In this document: in pieces, positions 1 through 6,580 of the stretch
Position numbering within the stretch: position 1 is the stretch's first letter
Layout: the number at the start of each line of letters is the position of its first letter
Source of the DNA: an uncultured Eggerthella sp.
GTDB lineage: Bacteria; Actinomycetota; Coriobacteriia; Coriobacteriales; Eggerthellaceae
DNA: 24,633 nt
Assembly (NCBI GenBank): GCA_900556585.1
Contig: USPD01000016.1
Span: 1 to 24,633 of the forward strand
Reading direction: 5' to 3'
Position numbers and translations under genes: made by a program
The notes under the pieces: generated by a model
Told to the model about the DNA's origin: nothing
The model's input: only the letters and a program-made list of their open reading frames with translations
Databases searched by the model: none

Positions 1-101
1 TAATTACCTCAAAATGTTGTTGGCATATCTTGCGGTAAAACTCTTGACCTGGTGTTATGAAGTTTGTCTTCACATTCTTTTGCATTGGACGTTGCCCTTT
101 T

Positions 102-145
102 GTTACCATGGGTAAAGCTCACGTTTTGCGTAGCTCAAAAGTAAC
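102..145 (+). promoter_or_regulatory. leader stem-loop before first NlpC/P60 gene
   Basis: GTTAC (102-106) pairs with GTAAC (141-145). Inside, AGCT-c-ACG (116-123) pairs with CGTAGCT (129-135) across a TTTTG loop. A competing small hairpin TTACC-atg-GGTAA (103-115) overlaps the left arm. No U-tract follows, so it is not a simple terminator. A role in mRNA stability or control of the downstream hydrolase is inference. I found no convincing -35/-10 pair in bases 1-100. Confidence 0.3.
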
Positions 146-190
146 CTATTCGAAAGTGCAAAACGAAGAGCCTAAGGAGGCTTAAATTAT

Positions 191-1318
191 ATGGCTGAAC
201 AAGTACGTAAGCTCAACGCGAAAGCTGTTCTGTCAGGCTTTTTTGCGGTGGTATTAGCAGTCGGCTTAGCCATTCCGGCATCCAGTGCTTTTGCTAGCCC
301 AGCTGATGATAAGCAGGCAGAAGCAAATGCAGCACTTGAGAAGCTTAATGCGTATCAGGCTGAACTTGATGAAGCAAGCGGCAACTACCAAAATGCTTTG
401 CAGGAGCAATTAGATGCAGAAGCTAAGGTAGATGAAGCTCAGAAGCAGATCGAAGAAAAAACCACTGAGATTCAGGGTTATCAGGAACAACTTGGCGATC
501 GTGCTCGTGACATGTATCGTTCCGGTTCTACTACTTTCCTAGATGTTATTTTAGGTGCAACCTCATTTGAGGATTTTGCAACTACCTGGAATATCCTTGA
601 GGACTTAAACCAGGATGATGCTGAGTTAGTACAGCAAACTAAGACTGCTCGTGAAGAACTCGAAGCTGCTAAGACTGAAGCAGAAGAGCAGGCTAAAGTA
701 GCATCTGACAAAGCAGAAGAAGCTAAGCAGGTAGCAGACGCAGCTGACGCAAAGGCTGCTGAGATGCAGGCTGTTTATGATGGTCTTTCTGCTGAGGCTG
801 CTGAATTAGTGCAGCAGGAACAGGCTGCTGAAGAAGCTGCACAGGCAACCGCTGCTGAAGAAGCAATCGCTTCTGGCAACGCAGGTGGCGGAAGCAGCAA
901 CAGTGGCTCTACTGGCGGTAGCAGCTCTGGTAGCAGCTCTGGTGGCAGCTCTGGTGGCAGCTCTAGCTCCAACTCAGGCAGCAGCAAACCTCAAACTGTT
1001 ACAGGCAATGTAGTTGTCGACCGCGCTTATAGCCAGCTTGGTAAACCATACAGCTGGGGTGGCACTGGTCCTAACTCTTTTGACTGCTCTGGTTTAGTAA
1101 GCTACTGCTTAAGCGGTTCTTATGGTGTACGTCTTGGAACTACCGGAACTTTCATGGGTTGGACTCATGTAGGCAATCCACTGCCTGGTGACATTTGCGT
1201 TAACAGCCATCACTGCGGTATTTACATTGGCGGCGGTCAGATGATCCATGCACCTCAGACTGGTGATGTTGTAAAGATCAGCAGCGTTCATTCTGGTATG
1301 ATTTATGTTCGCTACTAA
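191..1318 (+). CDS. secreted NlpC/P60 (C40) peptidoglycan hydrolase with N-terminal coiled coil
   Basis: Predicted cell-wall endopeptidase of 375 aa that would cleave peptide stems of peptidoglycan outside the membrane. A Sec-type signal peptide covers about residues 1-35, with positive residues, a hydrophobic core and a likely cut after AFA. A long Ala/Glu/Gln-rich coiled coil follows (about 37-225), then a Gly/Ser linker (about 228-266) and a C-terminal NlpC/P60 domain (about 270-375). The expected catalytic triad is visible: Cys299 in DCSGL, His341 in HHCGIYIG and His353 in MIHAP. The start is set by AAGGAGG at 174-180, ten bases before the ATG. The coiled coil plus C40 layout resembles RipA/CwlO-type division or separation hydrolases, which are often autoinhibited by the coiled coil; that part is inference. 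A close paralogue lies immediately downstream. Confidence 0.93.
   Translation: MAEQVRKLNAKAVLSGFFAVVLAVGLAIPASSAFASPADDKQAEANAALEKLNAYQAELDEASGNYQNALQEQLDAEAKVDEAQKQIEEKTTEIQGYQEQLGDRARDMYRSGSTTFLDVILGATSFEDFATTWNILEDLNQDDAELVQQTKTAREELEAAKTEAEEQAKVASDKAEEAKQVADAADAKAAEMQAVYDGLSAEAAELVQQEQAAEEAAQATAAEEAIASGNAGGGSSNSGSTGGSSSGSSSGGSSGGSSSSNSGSSKPQTVTGNVVVDRAYSQLGKPYSWGGTGPNSFDCSGLVSYCLSGSYGVRLGTTGTFMGWTHVGNPLPGDICVNSHHCGIYIGGGQMIHAPQTGDVVKISSVHSGMIYVRY
917..964 (+). repeat. four in-frame 12-bp repeats encoding a Gly/Ser linker
   Basis: Four consecutive 12-mers of the form GGTRGCAGCTCT encode Gly-Ser/Gly-Ser-Ser units (residues about 243-258) of the first hydrolase. The unit is a multiple of three, so copy-number slippage would change linker length without breaking the frame. 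Confidence 0.85.
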
Positions 1319-1350
1319 GTATTAGTAAAGCTTACAAAATGTACTTACAG

Positions 1351-1380
1351 GAAGCTCGCTTCGGCGAGCTTCTTTTTTTG
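1351..1380 (+). terminator. rho-independent terminator of first NlpC/P60 gene
   Basis: Perfect 9-bp stem GAAGCTCGC / GCGAGCTTC (1351-1359 and 1364-1372) with a TTCG tetraloop, followed by seven T. It lies 32 bases after the stop codon and indicates that the two hydrolase genes are separate transcription units. Confidence 0.93.
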
Positions 1381-1720
1381 TTTCCACTACGAAACGTGGG
1401 GTTGTAAGCTCTTTTTAGTTGTTGCGTTCACAATCCAAAAAAAACAGGCTTATTGACCAAAAAATCAATAGGGCAGTGAAAACCGCAAAATATAGCGTCA
1501 CCGCTACTTTTAAGCCACAATTCCATGTGTAATAGTGGAATCTTCGTTCCAAAGCTTTTAAATGGATACACCTCTGACCAGGTATTTTGGCTAAGCCATT
1601 CGCCGTTTGAGAAGTGGGCAAGGTGTGAATTTCGCCTATCGTCGTTACTTGTCTGTTACTATTTACACGCTATCGCTTAAACGAACTACTTTGCTCGAAT
1701 CAGAGGAAGGATATCCCCAG
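1381..1720. other. 340-base gap between the hydrolase genes, with operator-like dyads
   Basis: No credible gene is seen. A perfect dyad TATTGA-N8-TCAATA lies at 1451-1470. Three alternating half sites TTCCA / TGGAA / TTCCA (1521-1525, 1536-1540, 1547-1551) can form two mutually exclusive hairpins. The promoter of the second hydrolase must lie here, but I could not pick a confident -35/-10 pair. An upstream ATG at 1607 in frame with the second hydrolase has no signal-peptide logic and is not its start. Confidence 0.4.
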
Positions 1721-2767
1721 ATGAGCACAAACATTGCACAACAAAAGCGGGCAATCATTGCGGCTATCATGGCCGTTGTCCTTTTGGTGGGTTTAATGGT
1801 TCCTACCGTTTCCGCTTATGCAGAGCCTACTTCCGCTGAAAAGCGTGCTGAAGCTCAACAAGTTCTTGAACAACTTGAAGAAATGCAAACGAAGCTTGAT
1901 GAAGCTTCCAATAATTACTATGCAGCTCTTGAGGCTCAGGAAGAAGCTGAAGCTAAAGTTGTAGAGGCTCAAGAAAAAGTTGATCAGAAAACTGAAGAAA
2001 TCGAAGGCTATCAAGAGCAGTTGGGTGATCGTGCCCGTGACATGTATCGATCCGGCTCGATTAGCTTTGTTGATGTAATCTTGGGTGCTTCTTCGTTTGA
2101 GGAATTTGCAACTACATGGAATGTGCTGGAAATGCTCAACGAGGACGATGCTGAGCTTGTCCAGCAAACCAAGGATGCGCGCGAGGAATTAGAAGCTGCT
2201 AAAACCGAAGCAGAAGAGCAAGCCCAAATTGCTGCTGATAAAACCGCAGAAGCTGAAGCGGTAAAGGAAGAAGCAGAAGCAACCACTGCTGAAATGCAGG
2301 AAACCTATGATCAGCTTTCTGCTGAAGCCGAAGAATTACTTCGCCAGGAAGAAGAAGCTGCAGAACGTGCTCGTCAAGCGGCAGCTCAGGCAGCATTGCA
2401 GAATCAATCTGGTGGCGGCAACTATAACAACAACAAAACTCCTACCGTGACAGGAAACGTTATTGTTGACCGTGCTTATGCACAGCTGGGCAAGCCTTAT
2501 GTATGGGGTGCTTCTGGTCCTAACTCTTTTGACTGCTCTGGTTTGGTTGGTTACTGCATTACCGGTACTTATGGCAATCACTGGTGCACAACCTATTCGA
2601 TGGCAAGCTGGACGCCTGTTTCAAATCCGCAGCCAGGTGACTTCTGTTTGAATAGCCATCACACGGGCGTGTATATTGGCAATGGTCAGATGATTCATGC
2701 ACCACGCACAGGTGATGTTGTTAAAATCAGTGCGGTTCATTCCGATATGTATTACGTGCGTTACTAA
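1721..2767 (+). CDS. secreted NlpC/P60 (C40) peptidoglycan hydrolase, paralogue of the preceding gene
   Basis: Predicted extracellular peptidoglycan endopeptidase of 348 aa. The ATG at 1721 is chosen because AGGAAGG (1704-1710) sits ten bases before it and a proper signal peptide begins there (about residues 1-33, cut near AYA). An acidic Ala/Glu-rich coiled coil follows (about 35-225), then a short Gln/Asn/Gly linker and the NlpC/P60 domain. Cys272 (DCSGL), His314 (HHTGVYIG) and His326 (MIHAP) have exactly the 42- and 12-residue spacing of the first paralogue. The coiled coils are closely similar, for example both carry GYQEQLGDRARDMYRSGS. The linker and the substrate-side loop between Cys and His differ. 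This fits tandem duplication followed by divergence of the catalytic face, which is inference. Confidence 0.92.
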   Translation: MSTNIAQQKRAIIAAIMAVVLLVGLMVPTVSAYAEPTSAEKRAEAQQVLEQLEEMQTKLDEASNNYYAALEAQEEAEAKVVEAQEKVDQKTEEIEGYQEQLGDRARDMYRSGSISFVDVILGASSFEEFATTWNVLEMLNEDDAELVQQTKDAREELEAAKTEAEEQAQIAADKTAEAEAVKEEAEATTAEMQETYDQLSAEAEELLRQEEEAAERARQAAAQAALQNQSGGGNYNNNKTPTVTGNVIVDRAYAQLGKPYVWGASGPNSFDCSGLVGYCITGTYGNHWCTTYSMASWTPVSNPQPGDFCLNSHHTGVYIGNGQMIHAPRTGDVVKISAVHSDMYYVRY

Positions 2768-3047
2768 AGCAAGAGTTTGTCGTACGTCACTTGGGAACCG
2801 TCAAAGCACACGCTTGTTGTGCGCTATCAAGGTATCAGCTTGTGGTAACTAAAGCGAATATTTGTTGCGTACCACTAAACAGTTGTTGGCGCTTTCTGCC
2901 GGAATAGGCGCCCGTGAGAAATAGGCGTCTGTGAGAAACAGGCGCCCGTGATTCTGGGAATAAATAGCCTTTCAACGTGTCGGCTGCTGCTGGCACGTTG
3001 TTCATTTGTGAAGGTGCTGGGGCGTTCCTGTTCTTTTTGCAAAGATG
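2768..3047. other. gene-free gap before tRNA-Pro
   Basis: No coding region is supported. Besides the 17-bp tandem repeats (separate entry) there is a 7-bp inverted repeat CAACGTG / CACGTTG (2973-2979 and 2994-3000), and a weaker GCACA / TGTGC hairpin just after the hydrolase stop. Neither has a U-tract, so termination after the hydrolase is not clearly marked. Confidence 0.5.
2903..2951. repeat. three tandem 17-bp repeats
   Basis: Copies at 2903-2919, 2920-2936 and 2937-2951 (last one two bases short) follow AAYAGGCGYCYGTGAGA, with only pyrimidine exchanges between copies. They are not in a gene, and the unit is not a multiple of three. Confidence 0.85.
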
Positions 3048-3056
3048 TGTTAACAT
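3048..3056 (+). promoter_or_regulatory. extended -10 promoter element for tRNA-Pro
   Basis: TGTTAACAT fits the extended -10 form TG-N-TANNNT. Transcription would begin near 3063, about 14 bases before the mature tRNA. No good -35 box is present, which is compatible with an extended -10 promoter. Confidence 0.4.
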
Positions 3057-3076
3057 AGCACCCGCAAAATGCACTT

Positions 3077-3153
3077 CGGGATGTGGCTCAGCTTGGTAGA
3101 GCGCTGCGTTCGGGACGCAGAGGTCGCAGGTTCGAATCCTGTCATCCCGACCA
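3077..3153 (+). tRNA. tRNA-Pro(CGG)
   Basis: Complete 77-base cloverleaf with encoded CCA. The acceptor stem CGGGATG pairs with CATCCCG. The anticodon stem CTGCG/CGCAG encloses the loop TTCGGGA, giving anticodon CGG for CCG codons. The T-arm contains GGTTCGAATCC. Confidence 0.97.
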
Positions 3154-3171
3154 TTTCAACCACTAAAGGGG

Positions 3172-3199
3172 TATCCCGTAGGGGATGACGCTCTTTTTT
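3172..3199 (+). terminator. probable terminator after tRNA-Pro
   Basis: Short stem ATCCC-gtag-GGGAT (3173-3186), then six intervening bases and a run of six T. The gap between stem and T-run makes this weaker than the other terminators in the window. Confidence 0.4.
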
Positions 3200-3324
3200 G
3201 TTAGAGTGGAGCCGTTCACTCGCTACTATAAATCTGAACGGGGCATTGGCAAGCTGTGGCGGTTGGCAATCAGCTAGCTGAAATTAGCAAGTCATTGTGA
3301 CGCTCAGGGTGTGGAGGTACTTAC

Positions 3325-3624
3325 ATGAAAATAGGACCTTTCGGCATTTTTGAAATTGCCATTATTCTTATTGTCATTCTTATTATTTTTGGTCCGAAGA
3401 ATCTTCCAAAGTTGGGCACTGCCATTGGTAAAGCAGTAAAGAACCTGCGCGAAGGTTTGGGCGGAAATAAAAAAGTAAAAGAAGCTGAAGAAACTCCTGT
3501 AAAAGAGGCAAGTCAAGAAGCACCTGAAGAAATTGAGGTTGAGGTGATTGACAAGCCAGAACCAGGCTCAACAGCTTCGGCAAAGCCCGCGCCTAAGGGA
3601 AAAGAAGAAACTGAAAACGCCTAA
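3325..3624 (+). CDS. tatA: twin-arginine translocase subunit TatA
   Basis: TatA/E-type protein of 99 aa that would form the membrane-weakening or pore part of the Tat system, which exports folded proteins carrying twin-arginine signals. One N-terminal transmembrane helix (about residues 6-21) is followed by the family hinge FGPKNLPKLG (about 22-31), an amphipathic basic helix (about 32-48), and a charged Glu/Lys/Pro-rich tail typical of the cytoplasmic end. GGAGG at 3313-3317 sets the ATG. No tatC is in this window, so its partner must be encoded elsewhere. TatB is an alternative label, but single TatA-type proteins are usual in Gram-positives. Confidence 0.9.
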   Translation: MKIGPFGIFEIAIILIVILIIFGPKNLPKLGTAIGKAVKNLREGLGGNKKVKEAEETPVKEASQEAPEEIEVEVIDKPEPGSTASAKPAPKGKEETENA

Positions 3625-3648
3625 AGTTTAGAGGTATAGAAGTTAAGC

Positions 3649-3681
3649 AAGGGGCACGTTCTACTGGGACGCGCCCCTTTC
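3649..3681 (+). terminator. terminator after tatA
   Basis: AAGGGGC (3649-3655) pairs with GCCCCTT (3673-3679). The stem extends by CGT/ACG after one A-C mismatch, leaving a nine-base loop. The T-run is short (TTT), so efficiency may be modest. It separates tatA from greA. Confidence 0.65.
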
Positions 3682-3704
3682 GCAGGTAAAGAGAAAGGAT
3701 GACA

Positions 3705-3730
3705 GACCAAGACTGCGCTTGGTCGAGGGG
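3705..3730 (+). promoter_or_regulatory. hairpin abutting the greA ribosome-binding site
   Basis: Perfect 7-bp stem GACCAAG / CTTGGTC (3705-3711 and 3718-3724) with a 6-base loop. The greA Shine-Dalgarno GAGGGG (3725-3730) starts at the very next base. There is no U-tract, so this looks like a translational or mRNA-stability element and not a terminator; the function is inference. Confidence 0.5.
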
Positions 3731-3738
3731 TAGCTCGT

Positions 3739-4209
3739 ATGGACAATAATTACATTCTGACCGAAGAAGGCAAAGAAAAGCTCGAAGAGGAGCTGCATTA
3801 TTTAGAGACCGAAAAGCGTGCTGAAATTGGTGAGCGCATTCGCGTTGCTCGTGAGTTCGGTGATATTTCCGAGAACTCTGAATACGACGACGCTAAAAAT
3901 GAACAGGGCATGATGGAAGCTCGCATCGCTGAAATTACGCGCATCCTTAGCGAAGCTACCGTTGTTTCTGCTCCTAACAAGCGTTCTGGCAAGGTAAACA
4001 TTGGTAGCCGTGTAACGGTTGAAATGGGTGGCCGTGAGCGTGTATTCAGCATTGTAGGCGCTGCAGAAAGCAACTCTGCTGAAGGTAAGATTTCCAACGA
4101 GTCTCCTGTAGGAGCTGCTCTTCTTGGTCATAAAAAGGACGACGAAATAGAAACTACTGGTCCTACTGGCCGTGTTATCAAGATGAAGATCCTGAAAATC
4201 GAACACTAA
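3739..4209 (+). CDS. greA: transcription elongation factor GreA
   Basis: Full-length GreA (156 aa; family usually about 158). It enters the RNA polymerase secondary channel and stimulates cleavage of backtracked RNA. The N-terminal coiled coil (about 1-75) carries the tip motif FGDISENSEYDDAK with the two catalytic acidic residues, Asp42 and Glu45. The C-terminal FKBP-like domain ends with SPVGAALLG and a basic-hydrophobic tail. The start is set by GAGGGG eight bases upstream. lysS follows after 51 bases without a visible terminator, so greA-lysS cotranscription is likely; these genes are neighbours in many Gram-positives. Confidence 0.97.
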   Translation: MDNNYILTEEGKEKLEEELHYLETEKRAEIGERIRVAREFGDISENSEYDDAKNEQGMMEARIAEITRILSEATVVSAPNKRSGKVNIGSRVTVEMGGRERVFSIVGAAESNSAEGKISNESPVGAALLGHKKDDEIETTGPTGRVIKMKILKIEH

Positions 4210-4260
4210 ATGTACTTGCAATAAAAGGCACTTGGAATTTCGACAAAGAAACGGACGACA

Positions 4261-5760
4261 ATGGCACAAGATTCAACAGAACAGATTATTGAAGACGATC
4301 CTATCGAGGTACGTCGTGCTAAGCGTGAGGCAATGCTTGCTGAAGGCAAGAATCCTTATGGTCATGCCTACGAATACACTCATCATGTAGCTGACTTGGA
4401 CGAAAAATATAAAGACCTTGGTGATGGCGAAAACACTGAAGACCGTGTAGCGGTTGCGGGTCGTATTGTTGCTAAGCGCGTTCAGGGTAAGATCATCTTC
4501 TTCGAGTTGCTTGATTCAACAGGCAAGATTCAGCTGTTCTGCCGAATTAACGCATTGGGTGAAGAAGTATTCGCCGAAATGAAGGATCTTGACTTAGGCG
4601 ATTGGATTGGCGCAGAAGGTCTAGTAATGCGCACACGTCGCGGTCAGCTTTCGGTAGCGGTAGATAAGTTCGAGCTTCTTTCCAAGGCACTTCGTCCGTT
4701 GCCTGAAAAGTTCCATGGTCTTTCCGATAAAGAATTGCGCTATCGCCAGCGCTATGTTGACTTGATTGTTAACGATGATGTGCGCGACACCTTCATTAAG
4801 CGTTCGAAGATCATTTCTGCATTTCGTCATTACATGGAAAACGATGGCTATTACGAGGTGGAAACTCCTATCCTGCAAACCATCCAAGGTGGTGCAACAG
4901 CTAAGCCATTCATTACCCATTTCAATGTGCTGGATCAGGAATGCTACTTACGTATTGCAACTGAGCTTCACCTTAAGCGTTTGCTGGTTGGCGGATTTGA
5001 GCGCGTGTTTGAAATTGGTCGTATTTTCCGTAACGAAGGTATGGATCCAACGCACAATCCTGAATTTACCAGCATGGAAGCTTATCGTGCGTTTAGCGAT
5101 CTTGAAGGTATGAAGAAGCTGGCCGAGGGAGTTATCAAGGCGGCAAATGCTGCTGTTAATGATTCCGAGCAGCTTGAATACCAGGGTATGACCATTGATC
5201 TTTCGGGCGAGTGGCCTTCTATCCCTATGACAAAGGTTGTTTCTGATGCATTGGGAGAAGAAGTAACGCTTGATACTCCTGTTGAGCATCTTGCAGACCT
5301 TGCCAAGAAAAATGGCATCGAAGTTAAGCCTGAGTGGACCGCAGGCAAGCTCATTGCAGAGCTTTATGACGAAATTGGCGAACCTACTATTGTTAACCCC
5401 ACGTTTGTAGTTGATTATCCTGTGGAGGTAAGTCCTTTAGCTAAGCGTTTCGAGGATGATCCTCGTTTAACTCATCGCTTTGAGTTAGTTATTGCAGGAC
5501 ATGAATATGCGAATGCTTTCTCTGAATTGAATGACCCAGTAGATCAGGCTGAACGTTTCCAGCGTCAGATGGAAGAAAAAGCTTCTGGTGATGATGAGGC
5601 AATGGAATACGACACTGACTACGTACGTGCATTGGAATATGGCATGCCTCCTGCAGGTGGTATTGGTATTGGCATTGACCGCGTTGTTATGCTTCTTACC
5701 AATCAAGCAAGCATCAGGGATGTGCTGCTGTTCCCCCATATGCGTCCTGAAGCTAAGTAA
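4261..5760 (+). CDS. lysS: lysyl-tRNA synthetase, class II
   Basis: Charges tRNA-Lys with lysine in the cytoplasm. The 499-aa length matches class II LysRS. An OB-fold anticodon-binding domain (about residues 60-160, with VAGRIVAKR and IQLFCR) is followed by the class II catalytic core: motif 2 FRNEGMDPTHNPEFT beginning about residue 256, and motif 3 GGIGIGIDRVVML with Asp473-Arg474. The Shine-Dalgarno before 4261 is weak (GAAACGGA), but the N-terminal residues fit the family and no better start exists. The final codons and the stop lie inside a short tandem repeat (separate entry). Confidence 0.97.
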   Translation: MAQDSTEQIIEDDPIEVRRAKREAMLAEGKNPYGHAYEYTHHVADLDEKYKDLGDGENTEDRVAVAGRIVAKRVQGKIIFFELLDSTGKIQLFCRINALGEEVFAEMKDLDLGDWIGAEGLVMRTRRGQLSVAVDKFELLSKALRPLPEKFHGLSDKELRYRQRYVDLIVNDDVRDTFIKRSKIISAFRHYMENDGYYEVETPILQTIQGGATAKPFITHFNVLDQECYLRIATELHLKRLLVGGFERVFEIGRIFRNEGMDPTHNPEFTSMEAYRAFSDLEGMKKLAEGVIKAANAAVNDSEQLEYQGMTIDLSGEWPSIPMTKVVSDALGEEVTLDTPVEHLADLAKKNGIEVKPEWTAGKLIAELYDEIGEPTIVNPTFVVDYPVEVSPLAKRFEDDPRLTHRFELVIAGHEYANAFSELNDPVDQAERFQRQMEEKASGDDEAMEYDTDYVRALEYGMPPAGGIGIGIDRVVMLLTNQASIRDVLLFPHMRPEAK

Positions 5761-5810
5761 TCCAAAAGCTAAGTAGTCCAAAAGCTAAGTAGTCCAGATG
5801 CAAAGTAATC
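5751..5810. repeat. 16-bp tandem repeat spanning the lysS stop codon
   Basis: Units AGCTAAGTARTCCARA at 5751-5766, 5767-5782 and 5783-5798, with a partial fourth at 5799-5810. The first unit contains the real lysS stop TAA (5758-5760). The last copy (GTCCAGATGCAAAGTAATC) still resembles the original lysS end (GTCCTGAAGCTAAGTAATC), as expected if the 3' end of lysS was duplicated by slippage. The 16-bp unit shifts frame with each copy, and every copy carries stop triplets. Confidence 0.9.
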
Positions 5811-5815
5811 TTCTT

Positions 5816-5865
5816 GCGCGGTTGCTGTTGAGCGCAGGTCTTCTGCCAGGAGCAGCAGCACGCGC
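5816..5865 (+). terminator. large GC-rich hairpin after lysS
   Basis: GCGCG (5816-5820) pairs with CGCGC (5861-5865). After a two-base bulge, TGCTGTTG (5823-5830) pairs with CAGCAGCA (5853-5860). A small inner stem GCAG/CTGC (5834-5837 and 5843-5846) caps it. It is well placed to end the greA-lysS transcript but lacks a clean T-run, so it may act as a 3'-stabilising hairpin. Confidence 0.45.
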
Positions 5866-5900
5866 TCTTCCCAGCGCCTAAGGCTTAACTTTTTCTTCTA

Positions 5901-6180
5901 GTGTCAAATATATAGCGTTGGGAGGGGCAGCTTAATCGCCTCAAATGACTGAGGCCAAAGCACGCAAAAAACTTGGTAATTTGGTCAAAAACATACCGTT
6001 GTAGGCATCGCTTTCGCCTTCTTTGTATTACAGCATCGCAAGGATTGTAACCAACCAGTATATGAATGTGACGAATGAGCATCTCTTCACTTTTCCTAAG
6101 AAAACAGATGCCTACAACAGGGCTTTTATGGCCAAAATTGCAACTTTTTTGCGCGCTGTGCCAAATATAGTGCGTTGGGG
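5901..6180. repeat. composite repeat element with inverted arms and flanking direct repeats
   Basis: Outer direct repeats of 22 bp lie at 5901-5922 and 6158-6179 (19 of 22 identical by eye; shared cores CAAATATA and GCGTTGGG). Inside are 47-bp inverted arms at 5963-6009 and 6107-6153 (about 36 of 47 complementary), ending in a perfect 11-bp pair TTGTAGGCATC / GATGCCTACAA. The arms enclose 97 bp with no transposase. The layout is like a MITE or a bacterial intergenic repeat. A minus-strand frame (5885-6184) is open here, but its peptide just reads through both repeat copies, so I do not call a gene. Confidence 0.65.
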
Positions 6181-6209
6181 ACATTTGAAATTTTCTTAAA
6201 CGCGAAGTA

Positions 6210-6395
6210 TTGAAAAAACAATGTAATTAACCAAGCATTTTAGGTAATGACCACATTTTCGCCTGTGTAGGGACCTTCGTGATGCCTAAAATCTTGCCCC
6301 CCAAATTGGGTTATTTGGCACGCTAATGTGAATCCCTGTCACCTTTTTTCAAATGCCTACTAATTTTCATTTTGGTATTGCGTTTTTACAGCGCC
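6210..6395. repeat. possible decayed second copy of the same repeat family
   Basis: ATTTTAGG (6237-6244) is inverted at CCTAAAAT (6285-6292). TATTTGGCACGC near 6313 resembles the reverse complement of the right outer repeat of the preceding element. ATGCCTAC near 6353, followed by T-rich sequence and TTTGG-ATTGC-TTTTT spacing, resembles its inner arm. The match is weak and patchy. No gene is seen between 5761 and 6580. Confidence 0.3.
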
Positions 6396-6502
6396 GATTT
6401 TGTTTTCTGTGCGTGTAGTTAGTGCGTATTGCGCAAAATGGTAGAATTTTAGGTGCAAATTTACGGTAAATATGTGACGAGATGTTACGAAAACATGACA
6501 AA

Positions 6503-6529
6503 CTAGCACTCTTCGTTATCGAGTGCTAG
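6503..6529 (+). promoter_or_regulatory. CIRCE element, HrcA operator of clpC
   Basis: CTAGCACTC-N9-GAGTGCTAG is a perfect 9-bp dyad with the exact nine-base spacer of CIRCE (consensus TTAGCACTC-N9-GAGTGCTAA), differing only at the outermost base pair. It ends 51 bases before the clpC start. HrcA is known to repress heat-shock genes through this site, so clpC should be derepressed by heat or misfolded-protein load. A possible -10 TAGAAT lies at 6442-6447, with no strong -35. Confidence 0.93.
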
Positions 6530-6580
6530 GATTGTGTGAACAATAAGTTAGGTAATTCTGCCGCGAGAATCGAGGCTTTT

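Noticed and set aside
44..72. Possible promoter with TTGACC at 44-49
   Set aside because: The -35 is good, but no -10-like sequence occurs at 16-18 bp spacing.
1415..1621. Small minus-strand ORF between the hydrolase genes
   Set aside because: No ribosome-binding site, no family resemblance, and it covers the region needed for the promoter and dyads.
5885..6184. 99-codon minus-strand ORF
   Set aside because: It lies entirely within the repeat element, its peptide repeats with the DNA repeats, and it has no ribosome-binding site; more likely repeat DNA than a gene.
6536..6580. Alternative GTG start for clpC at 6536
   Set aside because: It is seven bases from the CIRCE element, lacks a ribosome-binding site and adds residues foreign to the family; ATG 6581 matches the ClpC N-terminus.
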